Part shown: in pieces, positions 45,881 through 52,757 of the stretch
Layout of the letters: each line of letters starts with the position of its first letter
Position numbering within the stretch: position 1 is the first letter of the stretch
Source of the DNA: a bacterium
GTDB lineage: Bacteria; Acidobacteriota; Polarisedimenticolia; J045
Length of the DNA: 52,757 bases
Assembly (NCBI GenBank): GCA_021372775.1
Contig: JAJFTU010000217.1
Span: forward strand, 1 to 52,757
Direction of reading: 5' to 3'
Made by a program: the position numbers and the translations under genes
The notes under the pieces: model-generated
Seen by the model: the letters and a program-made list of their open reading frames with translations, nothing else
What the model was told of the DNA's origin: nothing
The model's database searches: none

Positions 45881-46642
45881 ATGAGCGATGTTCCGTTTGA
45901 AACGCCCGACGATGTCCGCGGCGCCCCTCCGTCCGAAGCCGCCGCGGCGGCGCCGCCGCGCGAGGAGCGGGCTCGGCCGCGCTGCCGGGAGCGGCTGCTC
46001 GAGGTCGGCGCGGCGCGGCTCGCCGACGCCGAGCTGGTCGCGCTGATCCTCGGCTCGGGATCGCGCGCGGCCCCGGTGGAGCGGACCGCGCGCGCGCTGC
46101 TCGTCCGCTGCGGCGGTCTCGCCGGCCTCTGCGAGCGCGGCCCGACGGCCCTCGCCGCCGAACGCGGCCTCGGCCCCGTCGGGGCGGCGCGTCTGGCCGC
46201 GGCGGCGGAGATCGCGCGGCGCGTCGCCGCGTCTCCGGCCGACCGCCCGCCGGTGCGCGATCCGGAGGAGGTCGTGCGCGAAGTGCGCGATCTCTGCATC
46301 GAGCCGCGCGAGCATCTCGTCGGCCTCTATCTCGACGCCCACGCGCGGCTGATCGCGCGGGAGACGGTCGCCGTCGGCTCGCTCAACGTCGCGCGGGCCA
46401 CGCCGCGCGACCTGCTCGAGCCGGCGCTGCGCCGCCTCGCCGCCGGCTTCGTGATGGTCCACAACCATCCCTCGGGGGTCGCCGAGCCGAGCGAGGACGA
46501 CGTCCTGTTCACGCGCGCCGTGGCGCGGGCGGCGGCGCTGATGGGGGTGCCGCTCTGGGACCACGTGGTCGTCGCGCGCTGCGGCCACGCCTCGCTGCGC
46601 GCCCGCGGCGTGCAGTGGGAGGGGCAGGACGCGCGGCCCTGA
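45881..46642 (+). CDS. radC: RadC family JAMM/MPN+ domain protein
   Basis: 253 residues. A helix-hairpin-helix-like N-terminal half (CRERLLEVGAARLADAELVA, AERGLGPVGAARLAAAAEI) precedes the metalloprotease-type MPN+ domain with VHNHPSGVAEPSEDD (HxH...S...D zinc site) near residue 190. GGGAGGAAG lies before the ATG at 45881, chosen over an ORF reading back into the gap. The biological role of RadC is unsettled. Confidence 0.92.
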   Translation: MSDVPFETPDDVRGAPPSEAAAAAPPREERARPRCRERLLEVGAARLADAELVALILGSGSRAAPVERTARALLVRCGGLAGLCERGPTALAAERGLGPVGAARLAAAAEIARRVAASPADRPPVRDPEEVVREVRDLCIEPREHLVGLYLDAHARLIARETVAVGSLNVARATPRDLLEPALRRLAAGFVMVHNHPSGVAEPSEDDVLFTRAVARAAALMGVPLWDHVVVARCGHASLRARGVQWEGQDARP

Positions 46643-46736
46643 AGGGGGCGGGGCGGCCGCGATTCGGCCGGCCCCGCCGGTCTACAATGCCTCCGGGCGC
46701 CGCTCCGCGCGGCGCGGCGCCCGGAGGGCGTCGGGA

Positions 46737-47780
46737 ATGAAGAACACGTTGTTGGCGTGCGCGGCGGCGGCCGCGCTGGCGGCGGTCTGCGCGTTCCCCG
46801 CGGCGGCGGCGGAGCCGGCGAAGGACGAGAAGGACGCGCGGATCGAGAAGCTCGAAGGGCAGGTCGCGGCGCTCTCCGACAAGCTCGACGAACTGGCCAA
46901 GGCGACCGACGACGTCCTCTGGTTCGAACGGGTCGGCGACGTCGCGCTGATCGACAAGGTCACCTACGTCGGTCCGCCGAACCCGAAGGGCGAGGAGATC
47001 TACGGCATCAAGAACGAGCGCCATCCGCTCAAGGTCTACGCCTACGTCTTCACGCCGCGGAAGATCGACCTCGCGAAGAGGCACCCGCTGATCGTCCTGC
47101 CGCACGGCGGCGTGCACGCCGACTTCACGACCTACCACGTCCACATCGTGCGCGAGATGATGGAGCGCGGGTACGTCGTCGTCGCCCCCGAGTACCGCGG
47201 CTCGACCGGCTACGGCCGCGACTTCTACCGCGCGATCGACTACGGCGGGCTCGAGGTGGACGACTGCGTCGCCGCCCGCGACTGGGCGGTCGAGAACCTG
47301 CCGTACGTGGACGGCGCCAAGGCGGCGATCGTCGGCTGGAGCCACGGCGGACTGATCGCGCTCACCGCCGTCTTCGACCATCCCGAGAAGTTCGCCGCGG
47401 CCTACGCCGGCGTGCCGGTTTCCGACCTCGTGGCGCGGATGGGCTACGCCGAGCCGGGCTACCAGGAAGAGTTCGCCGCGCCCTACCACCTCGGCAAGAC
47501 CGCCAACCAGGACGTCGATCTCTACAAGCGCCGCTCGCCGGCCTGGAACGCCGAGAAGCTGAAGACGCCGCTCCTGATCCACACCACGACCAACGACCGC
47601 GACGTCGACGTCCTCGAGGTCCAGCACCTGATCGCGCAGCTCAAGGCGGCCGGCAAGACGTTCGAGTACAAGATCTACCAGGACGCCCCCGGCGGTCACT
47701 CGTTCAACCGCATCGACACCCTCTACGCCAAGCAGTCCCGCGACGAGCTCTACGCCTTCCTCGCCAAGCACCTGAAGTGA
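46737..47780 (+). CDS. secreted S9-type prolyl oligopeptidase family hydrolase
   Basis: 347 residues. Signal peptide ending CAFPAAAAE, a short coiled coil (IEKLEGQVAALSDKLDEL, about 35-55), then an alpha/beta hydrolase. The nucleophile is in GWSHGG (Ser near 202), Asp in TTNDRDVDVLE, His in GGHSFNR. The propeller domain of full S9 enzymes is absent, so it may be a compact peptidase or esterase. TACAAT at 46683-46688 is a plausible -10. It stands alone. Confidence 0.85.
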   Translation: MKNTLLACAAAAALAAVCAFPAAAAEPAKDEKDARIEKLEGQVAALSDKLDELAKATDDVLWFERVGDVALIDKVTYVGPPNPKGEEIYGIKNERHPLKVYAYVFTPRKIDLAKRHPLIVLPHGGVHADFTTYHVHIVREMMERGYVVVAPEYRGSTGYGRDFYRAIDYGGLEVDDCVAARDWAVENLPYVDGAKAAIVGWSHGGLIALTAVFDHPEKFAAAYAGVPVSDLVARMGYAEPGYQEEFAAPYHLGKTANQDVDLYKRRSPAWNAEKLKTPLLIHTTTNDRDVDVLEVQHLIAQLKAAGKTFEYKIYQDAPGGHSFNRIDTLYAKQSRDELYAFLAKHLK

Positions 47781-47892
47781 CGCTCCGCCCGCCGCCCGCG
47801 GAAACCGCGGCGCCTCGCCTGCCGACGTCCTCGGCGCGGCGAACGGCGGCCGGACGGAACAGGGACGACGCCGTCGTCCGGAGGTCGACGCC

Positions 47893-48402
47893 ATGAAGCG
47901 AGCCCGTCCGACGGCTGCGGTCTTCGCGATGGTCGTGCTTGCGGCCGCCCTGTTCGGCGACGCGCGGGGCGGCGTCGCCGGCGAACGGCATTTCGCGCGC
48001 ATCGTCAACGGCGGCGGCTGGACGCCGCCGCAGCTCGGGTCTCCGGTCGACCGCGGGCCGTACAGGCCGACTCTCTCGTATCCCCTCGGCGTCACGTTCA
48101 CCAGATTCCGCAGTCCGCGCGGCGCGCGGCTCGAGCTGGCACAGTACACGTCCAGGAACGACGAGCTGATCGTCCGGCCGGCGTCTTGGCGGGCCGATTG
48201 GATAAAGCGCATCGAGATCGGCGGGCGCGCCGTCGCCTACACGGCGACCGTGACGGGCGACGGCTTCGCGGTGGTCTCCTGGGTCGCGTGGCTCGACGAA
48301 GACGGAGACGGGAAGTTCGAAGTCCTGTGGTGGTGGATTCAGCCGGAGGAATTCGCGGACTGGCTGCGCGCGAGGTTGGCCGCCGCCGAGCGGAAGAACT
48401 AG
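47893..48402 (+). CDS. secreted hypothetical protein
   Basis: 169 residues with a signal peptide (MKRARPTAAVFAMVVLAAAL...), cleaved near residue 30. The mature part contains a Ca-loop-like WLDEDGDGKFE (DxDxDGxxE), followed by VLWWWIQPEEFADWLRARL. GGAGG precedes the ATG. No family recognised. Codon use and base composition look like neighbours. The next 174 bases hold only the trpS promoter region. Confidence 0.7.
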   Translation: MKRARPTAAVFAMVVLAAALFGDARGGVAGERHFARIVNGGGWTPPQLGSPVDRGPYRPTLSYPLGVTFTRFRSPRGARLELAQYTSRNDELIVRPASWRADWIKRIEIGGRAVAYTATVTGDGFAVVSWVAWLDEDGDGKFEVLWWWIQPEEFADWLRARLAAAERKN

Positions 48403-48529
48403 GCGGTCGATCGGCGTCGCCGCCTCGGCGGTCTTTGGATGGCGGGCGGCGTCTTCGCGGACCGGGCGGCCGCGTCCTCCGCGGCGGCGGCCCGAAACGG
48501 GCGGGGGGCGCGGGGCGGGGGGCGCCGCT

Positions 48530-48535
48530 TATACT
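48530..48535 (+). promoter_or_regulatory. candidate -10 of trpS
   Basis: TATACT in a G-rich tract with no -35 match, 41 bp upstream of the GTG start. Typical of the -10-only promoters in this window. Confidence 0.4.
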
Positions 48536-48576
48536 CTGGCCGCCCCCGCCGGGCCGGCGGGGCGGGAGAGACGAAC

Positions 48577-49638
48577 GTGGACGCGCGGGAGAACGGCGGG
48601 TCGGGCGCGGCGGCGGAGAAGGCCGCGCCGCCGAAGGTGACGCGGGTTTTCAGCGGCATGCAGCCTTCGGGCGAGCTGCACATCGGCAACTATCTCGGCG
48701 CCCTGCAGAACTGGGTGCGCCTCCAGCACGAGCATCCCTGCATCTTCTCCGTCGTGGACCTCCACGCGATGACGCAGGACTATCCCCCGGCCGAGATGCC
48801 GCGGCGGATCCACGACATGGCGCTCGGCTGGCTCGCCGCCGGGCTCGATCCGGAGAAGTGCGCGATCTTCGTCCAGTCCGCGGTTCCCGAACACGCCGAG
48901 CTCTCCTGGATTCTCGGCACGGTGACGCCGATGGGCTCGCTGGAGCGGATGACGCAGTACAAGGACAAGGCGGAGCGCCAGCCGGAGAACGTCAACGCCG
49001 CGCTCTTCACCTATCCCGTGCTGATGGCCGCCGACATCCTCGTCTACCGCGCCGACGGCGTGCCGGTCGGCGAGGACCAGCTGCAGCACCTCGAGCTGGC
49101 GCGCGAGCTGACGCGGAAGTTCAACAACCGCTTCGGCGAGGTCTTCCCCGAGCCGCAGCCGCTGCTGACGAAGGCGACGCGGGTCTACGGCCTCGACGGC
49201 GAGCGGAAGATGTCGAAGAGCCTCGGCAACCACATCGGCCTCGACGACTCGCCCGAGGTCGTGTGGGAGAAGCTCGCCCCGGCGAAGACCGACGTGCGCC
49301 GCAAGCGGCGCACCGACCCGGGCGAGCCGGAGGACTGCAACATCTTCAGCTACCACAAGTTCTTCTCGCCGGCCGAAACGTGCGTCTGGGCCGCCGAAGG
49401 ATGCCGCGGCGCGTCGATCGGCTGCCGCGACTGCAAGCAGGCGCTGGCCAAGAACATCGACGCCGTCCTGGCGCCGATCCGCGCGCGCCGCGCCGAGTAC
49501 GAGGCCAAGCCGGGACGCGTGGACGAGATCCTCGCCGCCGGCGCGGCCAAGCTGCGCCCCCTGGCGCGGGAGACGATGGAGATGGTCCGCGACGCGATGG
49601 GCGTGCCGAAGACGCTGCGCTACGGGGAGGGACGATGA
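48577..49638 (+). CDS. trpS: tryptophanyl-tRNA synthetase, probable [4Fe-4S] type
   Basis: 353 residues, class Ic synthetase. Motifs: SGMQPSGELHIGNYLGAL (HIGN), HAMTQDY, DILVYRADGVPVGEDQLQHL and KMSKSLGNH. Cysteines 254, 276, 283 and 286 are spaced C-x21-C-x6-C-x2-C, close to the C-x22-C-x6-C-x2-C cluster motif described in Thermotoga TrpRS. Another Cys is at 269. GTG start after GGGAGAG. Coupled to tyrS by ATGA. Confidence 0.95.
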   Translation: MDARENGGSGAAAEKAAPPKVTRVFSGMQPSGELHIGNYLGALQNWVRLQHEHPCIFSVVDLHAMTQDYPPAEMPRRIHDMALGWLAAGLDPEKCAIFVQSAVPEHAELSWILGTVTPMGSLERMTQYKDKAERQPENVNAALFTYPVLMAADILVYRADGVPVGEDQLQHLELARELTRKFNNRFGEVFPEPQPLLTKATRVYGLDGERKMSKSLGNHIGLDDSPEVVWEKLAPAKTDVRRKRRTDPGEPEDCNIFSYHKFFSPAETCVWAAEGCRGASIGCRDCKQALAKNIDAVLAPIRARRAEYEAKPGRVDEILAAGAAKLRPLARETMEMVRDAMGVPKTLRYGEGR

Positions 49639-50861
49639 ACGCGCCGTTCCCGCCGGTCGCCGAACAGCTCGACCGGCTCGTCGCCGGCGCGGTGGACGTG
49701 ACGTCGGTCGAGGAACTGGAGCGGAAGCTGACCCGCGCGGTCAAGACGGGGAAGCCGCTGACGGTCAAGGTCGGCTTCGACCCGACCTCGCCCGACATCC
49801 ATCTCGGCCACACCGTGCTGATGCGCAAGATGCGGGACTTCCAGGACCTCGGGCACCGCGTCGTCTACGTCATCGGCGACTTCACCGCCTCGATCGGCGA
49901 CCCGACCGGACGCTCGAAGACCCGCCCCGCGCTCTCCCGCGAGCAGATCCTCGCCCACGCCGCGACCTACACCGAGCAGGCGTTCAAGGTGCTCGACCGC
50001 GACCGCACCGAGACCCGCTTCAACTCCGAGTGGCTCTCGCCGCTCGGCGCGGAAGGGATGATCAAGCTCGCCGCCAAGTACACCGTGGCGCGGATGTTGG
50101 AGCGGCGCGACTTCAAGGAGCGCTACGAGCGCGGCCTGCCGATCTCCGTCCACGAGTTCCTCTACCCGTTGGCGCAGGCCTACGACTCCGTGGCGCTCGC
50201 CGCGGACGTCGAGCTCGGCGGCACCGACCAACTGTTCAACCTCAACGTCGGCCGCGACATCATGCCCGACTACGGCCTCGAGCCGCAGGTCCTGCTGACG
50301 GTCCCGCTGCTCGAAGGGACCGACGGCGTGGACAAGATGTCGAAGTCGCTCGGCAACTACGTCGGCGTCGCCGAATCGGCGGACGAGATCTTCGGCAAGG
50401 TGATGTCGATCCCCGACAAGCTGATGTTCCGCTGGTACGAGCTCCTGACCGACGAAGGGGCGGCCGGCGCCCGGCGGCTCGAGGAGGCCGCGTCGTCCGG
50501 CGAGATCCACCCCCGCGACCTCAAGGTCCGCCTCGCGGGAATCCTCGTCGAGCGGTTCCACGACCGCGCGGCCGCGGAGGCGGCGCGGGAACGGTTCGAG
50601 CAGGTCTTCGCCCGCAAGGAGTTGCCGGACGAGATCGAGGAGCGGATCCTGCCGGCCGGCGGCGAGGACGCGTGGCTGCCGGCGCTGCTCAAGGAACTCG
50701 GCCTCGCCCCCTCGACGAGCGAAGGACGGCGGTTGATCAAGGGGGGCGGCGTGAAGCTCGACGGCGGGAAGGTCGCCGACGAGAACGCCCGCCTGCCGCG
50801 CGCCGGCTCGGTCCTGCTCCAGGTCGGGAAGCGGCGCTTCCTGCGCCTGTCGTTCCAGTGA
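49635..50861 (+). CDS. tyrS: tyrosyl-tRNA synthetase
   Basis: 408 residues, class Ic. KVGFDPTSPDIHLGHTVLM, GDFTASIGDPTGRS, VELGGTDQLFNLNVGRDIM and KMSKSLGNYVGV are present, and the C-terminal S4 RNA-binding domain (STSEGRRLIKGGGVKLDGGK) begins near residue 350. This is the TyrZ-like, KMSKS-containing form. Its start lies within the trpS stop. Confidence 0.96.
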   Translation: MNAPFPPVAEQLDRLVAGAVDVTSVEELERKLTRAVKTGKPLTVKVGFDPTSPDIHLGHTVLMRKMRDFQDLGHRVVYVIGDFTASIGDPTGRSKTRPALSREQILAHAATYTEQAFKVLDRDRTETRFNSEWLSPLGAEGMIKLAAKYTVARMLERRDFKERYERGLPISVHEFLYPLAQAYDSVALAADVELGGTDQLFNLNVGRDIMPDYGLEPQVLLTVPLLEGTDGVDKMSKSLGNYVGVAESADEIFGKVMSIPDKLMFRWYELLTDEGAAGARRLEEAASSGEIHPRDLKVRLAGILVERFHDRAAAEAARERFEQVFARKELPDEIEERILPAGGEDAWLPALLKELGLAPSTSEGRRLIKGGGVKLDGGKVADENARLPRAGSVLLQVGKRRFLRLSFQ

Positions 50862-50933
50862 GTCGCCGCCGCGCCCCCCGGGTTGCCGACCCGGGCGGGC
50901 GCGGTTAGCCTCGACGCCCCAAGGAGCTGCTTC

Positions 50934-51311
50934 ATGCGCGGCCGCGTTCTCCTCTCCGGCATCCGCTTCCACGCCTTCCACGGGCTGACCAAGCTCGAGC
51001 GCCAGATCGGCGTCCGCTACCGCGTGGACATCGCCATGACGACCGAGATCGGACGGGCGGGGCGCAGCGACGACATCGAGGACGCGATCGACTACCGCGT
51101 CGTGCACGAGATGGTCGTCGAGATCGGCCGCAACAACTCCTTCCGCCTGATCGAGACGCTCGCCGTGCGGGTCGCCGAGTCGCTGCTGCGCCGCTTCCCG
51201 ACGGCGGAGAAGGTCGAGATCCGGGTCTGCAAGGAGACGCCGGTGCTCGACGGGATGGTCGACTCGGTCGGCGTCGAGGCCCAGCTCACCCGCGAGGAAC
51301 TGCCCGAATGA
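50934..51311 (+). CDS. folB: dihydroneopterin aldolase
   Basis: 125 residues. The reaction is dihydroneopterin to 6-hydroxymethyl-dihydropterin plus glycolaldehyde in folate synthesis. Signatures: IRFHAFHGLTKLERQIGVRY, the DAIDYRVVHEMV strand-helix and LIETLAVRVAESLL with the active Glu, and a final VGVEAQL. AAGGAG before the ATG; TAGCCT (50905-50910) is a possible -10. Heads a three-gene pterin operon and overlaps queD by ATGA. Confidence 0.92.
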   Translation: MRGRVLLSGIRFHAFHGLTKLERQIGVRYRVDIAMTTEIGRAGRSDDIEDAIDYRVVHEMVVEIGRNNSFRLIETLAVRVAESLLRRFPTAEKVEIRVCKETPVLDGMVDSVGVEAQLTREELPE

Positions 51312-51670
51312 TCCTGCGCCGCGCCTACCGCTTCGAGGCCAGCCACGTGCTGCCGCGCCATCCCGGCCGCTGCCGGCGGATGCACGGCCACTCCTACCGC
51401 TTCGTCGTCGAGATCGAAGGGCCGATCGACCCGGAGCAGGGGATGGTCCTCGACTTCGGCGACCTCGACGCCCTCGTCGAGAAGCACGTGCTGGCGCGGT
51501 GCGACCACCATCACCTCAACGACTTCCTCGAGAACCCGACCGCGGAGTGGATCTCGCTCTGGATCTGGCGCGAGCTCAAGCCGGCCCTGCCGGGGCTGCG
51601 GAGCGTCGAGCTGTTCGAGGTCGAGGGGGCGAGCTGCCTCTGCCGCGGCGAGGACGAGGGGGCGCGGTGA
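51308..51670 (+). CDS. queD: 6-carboxy-tetrahydropterin synthase QueD / PTPS family
   Basis: 120 residues. Zinc His at FEASHVLPRH and MHGHSYRF; the catalytic Cys lies in GRCRRMHGH. MVLDFGDLDALVEKHV and CDHHHLNDFLENPTAEW follow the QueD pattern, ending with FEVEGASCLCRG. Converts dihydroneopterin triphosphate to a tetrahydropterin for queuosine. It shares its substrate with the folate branch on either side. Overlaps folE by GTGA. Confidence 0.92.
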   Translation: MILRRAYRFEASHVLPRHPGRCRRMHGHSYRFVVEIEGPIDPEQGMVLDFGDLDALVEKHVLARCDHHHLNDFLENPTAEWISLWIWRELKPALPGLRSVELFEVEGASCLCRGEDEGAR

Positions 51671-52221
51671 ACCGCGCGGCGATCGAGAAGGGGGTGGCGC
51701 TGCTGCTCGAGGGGATCCTCGACGGGCGCGCGGGGGAGGTCGCGGACGAGCTGCGGCGCGAGACGCCGCGCCGCGTCGCCGCCGCGCTGGAAGACGAACT
51801 GCTCTGCGGCTACGCCGTCGATCCCGCCTCCTGCGTGCAGGCGGTGCCGCTGCCCGGCGCCTCCGGCGCGGTGACGCTGGAGGAGATCCCGTTCTTCTCG
51901 TTCTGCGCGCACCACCTGCTGCCGTTCCGCGGCGTCGTCCACGTCGGCTACCTGCCGGCGGGAAAGCACGCCGGCATCGGCGGGCTGGCGCGGCTGGTGG
52001 ACGCCTGCTCGCGCCGCCTGACGCTGCAGGAGGCGCTGGCCGCGGAGATCGCCGACGCGCTCGAGACGGCGCTCGCGCCGCGGGCCGCGGTCGTCGTCGT
52101 CGAGGCCGAGCACGCCTGCCTCGCGCTGCGCGGCGCCCGCAAGGAAGGGCACCGCGTGCGGGTCGTCGAGCGCCGCGGCGAGATCGTTCCGGAACTCGAG
52201 GCGCTCGCCGTCCGCCGCTGA
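51667..52221 (+). CDS. folE: GTP cyclohydrolase I
   Basis: 184 residues. Converts GTP to dihydroneopterin triphosphate, the common precursor for folB (after dephosphorylation) and queD. Motifs are FFSFCAHHLLPFRGVVHVGY (zinc), VDACSRRLTLQEALAAEIAD and EAEHACLALRGARKEG. The N-terminus is short, as in type IA enzymes. The GTG start overlaps the queD stop. Confidence 0.93.
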   Translation: MNRAAIEKGVALLLEGILDGRAGEVADELRRETPRRVAAALEDELLCGYAVDPASCVQAVPLPGASGAVTLEEIPFFSFCAHHLLPFRGVVHVGYLPAGKHAGIGGLARLVDACSRRLTLQEALAAEIADALETALAPRAAVVVVEAEHACLALRGARKEGHRVRVVERRGEIVPELEALAVRR

Positions 52222-52319
52222 ACGCGGCGCGCCGCCCGCGGCGGGCGATCCCGCGCGCGGGAGCGGCGCCCGGCGGCGGGACGCTGCGCGGCGCGGCCTC
52301 CGGCGCCATCATCGTGAAC

Positions 52320-52757
52320 ATGTCCCTTCGCACTCGCTGCTGCCTTCTCGCCGCGCTCTGCGCCGCGGCGTTCGCCGCGCGCGCCGACGAGCCGGCGCTG
52401 CGCCTTCCGCCCGCCGCGCCGAGCCTCTTCGCGCGGATCGATCCGGGCCGTCCCGTGCCGCCGCCCCGCCTGCGCGTCGCCGTCAAGGCCGACGAGGGGC
52501 AGGTCCGCGTCGGCGCGACGAACGGCGGCGGCTTCCGTCTCCTCGACGGCCGCACCGGGCAGGAGCTCTGGCCGGACCGCGCGCCGGGGACGGTCCTCGT
52601 CGTTCCCGCGGGAGGAAAGCCGAACGGCGCGGGGAAGATCTACAAGATCCAGGTCGGCGCCTTCCGCGACGAGACGGCGGCGAAGGAGCAGGCGCAGGCC
52701 TACGCGACGCGGCTCGGCGCGCCGGCCGAGGCGGCGAAGGACGCGATGCGCGGCGTC
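52320..52757 (+). CDS. secreted SPOR-domain protein, SpoIID-like, 5' part only
   Basis: 146 codons are visible and the frame is open to the window edge. The signal peptide (CCLLAALCAAAFAARAD) is followed by RLRVAVKADEGQVRVGATNG, then a SPOR-type repeat YKIQVGAFRDETAAKEQAQA. An inserted SPOR domain after a short beta domain is typical of SpoIID/LytB-type amidase enhancers, but the SpoIID domain itself lies beyond the edge. No Shine-Dalgarno; an in-frame GTG at 52314 is an alternative start. CATCAT seven bases upstream could be a -10. Confidence 0.65.
   Translation, partial: MSLRTRCCLLAALCAAAFAARADEPALRLPPAAPSLFARIDPGRPVPPPRLRVAVKADEGQVRVGATNGGGFRLLDGRTGQELWPDRAPGTVLVVPAGGKPNGAGKIYKIQVGAFRDETAAKEQAQAYATRLGAPAEAAKDAMRGV

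Noticed and set aside
48403-48576. T-box or attenuator before trpS
   Set aside because: No T-box sequence or Trp-rich leader peptide visible; only a -10 and G-rich sequence.

Overview
The window is very GC-rich DNA from a diderm bacterium. It carries secretin, PilMNOP, lipoprotein and presqualene/phytoene-synthase-type genes, a CarD regulator, and a Hanks-type kinase fused to a beta-propeller. This mix best fits Acidobacteriota (Thermoanaerobaculia-like) or a related deltaproteobacterial-type lineage; that placement is inference. Genes are densely packed and very often overlap as ATGA or GTGA, so long translationally coupled operons are expected. I see no insertion sequence, phage or CRISPR array.

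Layout. 1-774: two identical tRNA-Ser(CGA) genes facing each other across large inverted repeats, with a third truncated tRNA end. 920-5167: plsC, a convergent fabB / squalene-phytoene synthase / FAH operon, erpA and tRNA-Leu(CAA). 5475-11161: a near-consensus sigma-54 promoter followed by three pilin-like genes, the middle one an 1145-residue giant. 11180-17589: a radical SAM protein, carD, a flippase-like membrane protein, nrdR, hsp20 and lon. 17665-20253: a Ser/Thr kinase-propeller. 20479-33995: one co-directional run of thiL, an ECF sigma factor, its anti-sigma factor, a secretin-N-like protein and a complete type II secretion / type IV pilus-like core (GspF, GspE, PilM, PilN, PilO, PilP-like, a secretin with cohesin tail, three pseudopilin-like proteins and a small Ig-like lipoprotein). 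34002-36629: an RNA m5U methyltransferase and a polyferredoxin membrane protein. 36872-45582: M16 peptidase, dut, a metallo-beta-lactamase-fold protein and purB; then a secreted hypothetical protein, a GATase and purF-purM-purN. 45881-52757: radC, an S9 peptidase, a hypothetical protein, trpS-tyrS, folB-queD-folE and the start of a SPOR/SpoIID-like protein.

How the genes work together. The two envelope regions (5540-11161 and 22810-33995) plausibly encode surface or tip pilins and a secretion/pseudopilus machine. The second lies directly behind an ECF sigma/anti-sigma pair. No prepilin peptidase, PilT retraction ATPase or PilSR pair is present, so those functions must be encoded elsewhere. 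The rest is housekeeping: Fe-S maturation, purine and folate/queuosine synthesis, lipid synthesis, proteolysis and translation.

Most distinctive observations: the giant pilin-stem protein behind a sigma-54 promoter, the tRNA-Ser inverted duplication, a secretin with a cohesin tail, three start codons placed exactly six bases after a -10 element (leaderless transcripts), and a tryptophanyl-tRNA synthetase with an apparent [4Fe-4S] cysteine motif.
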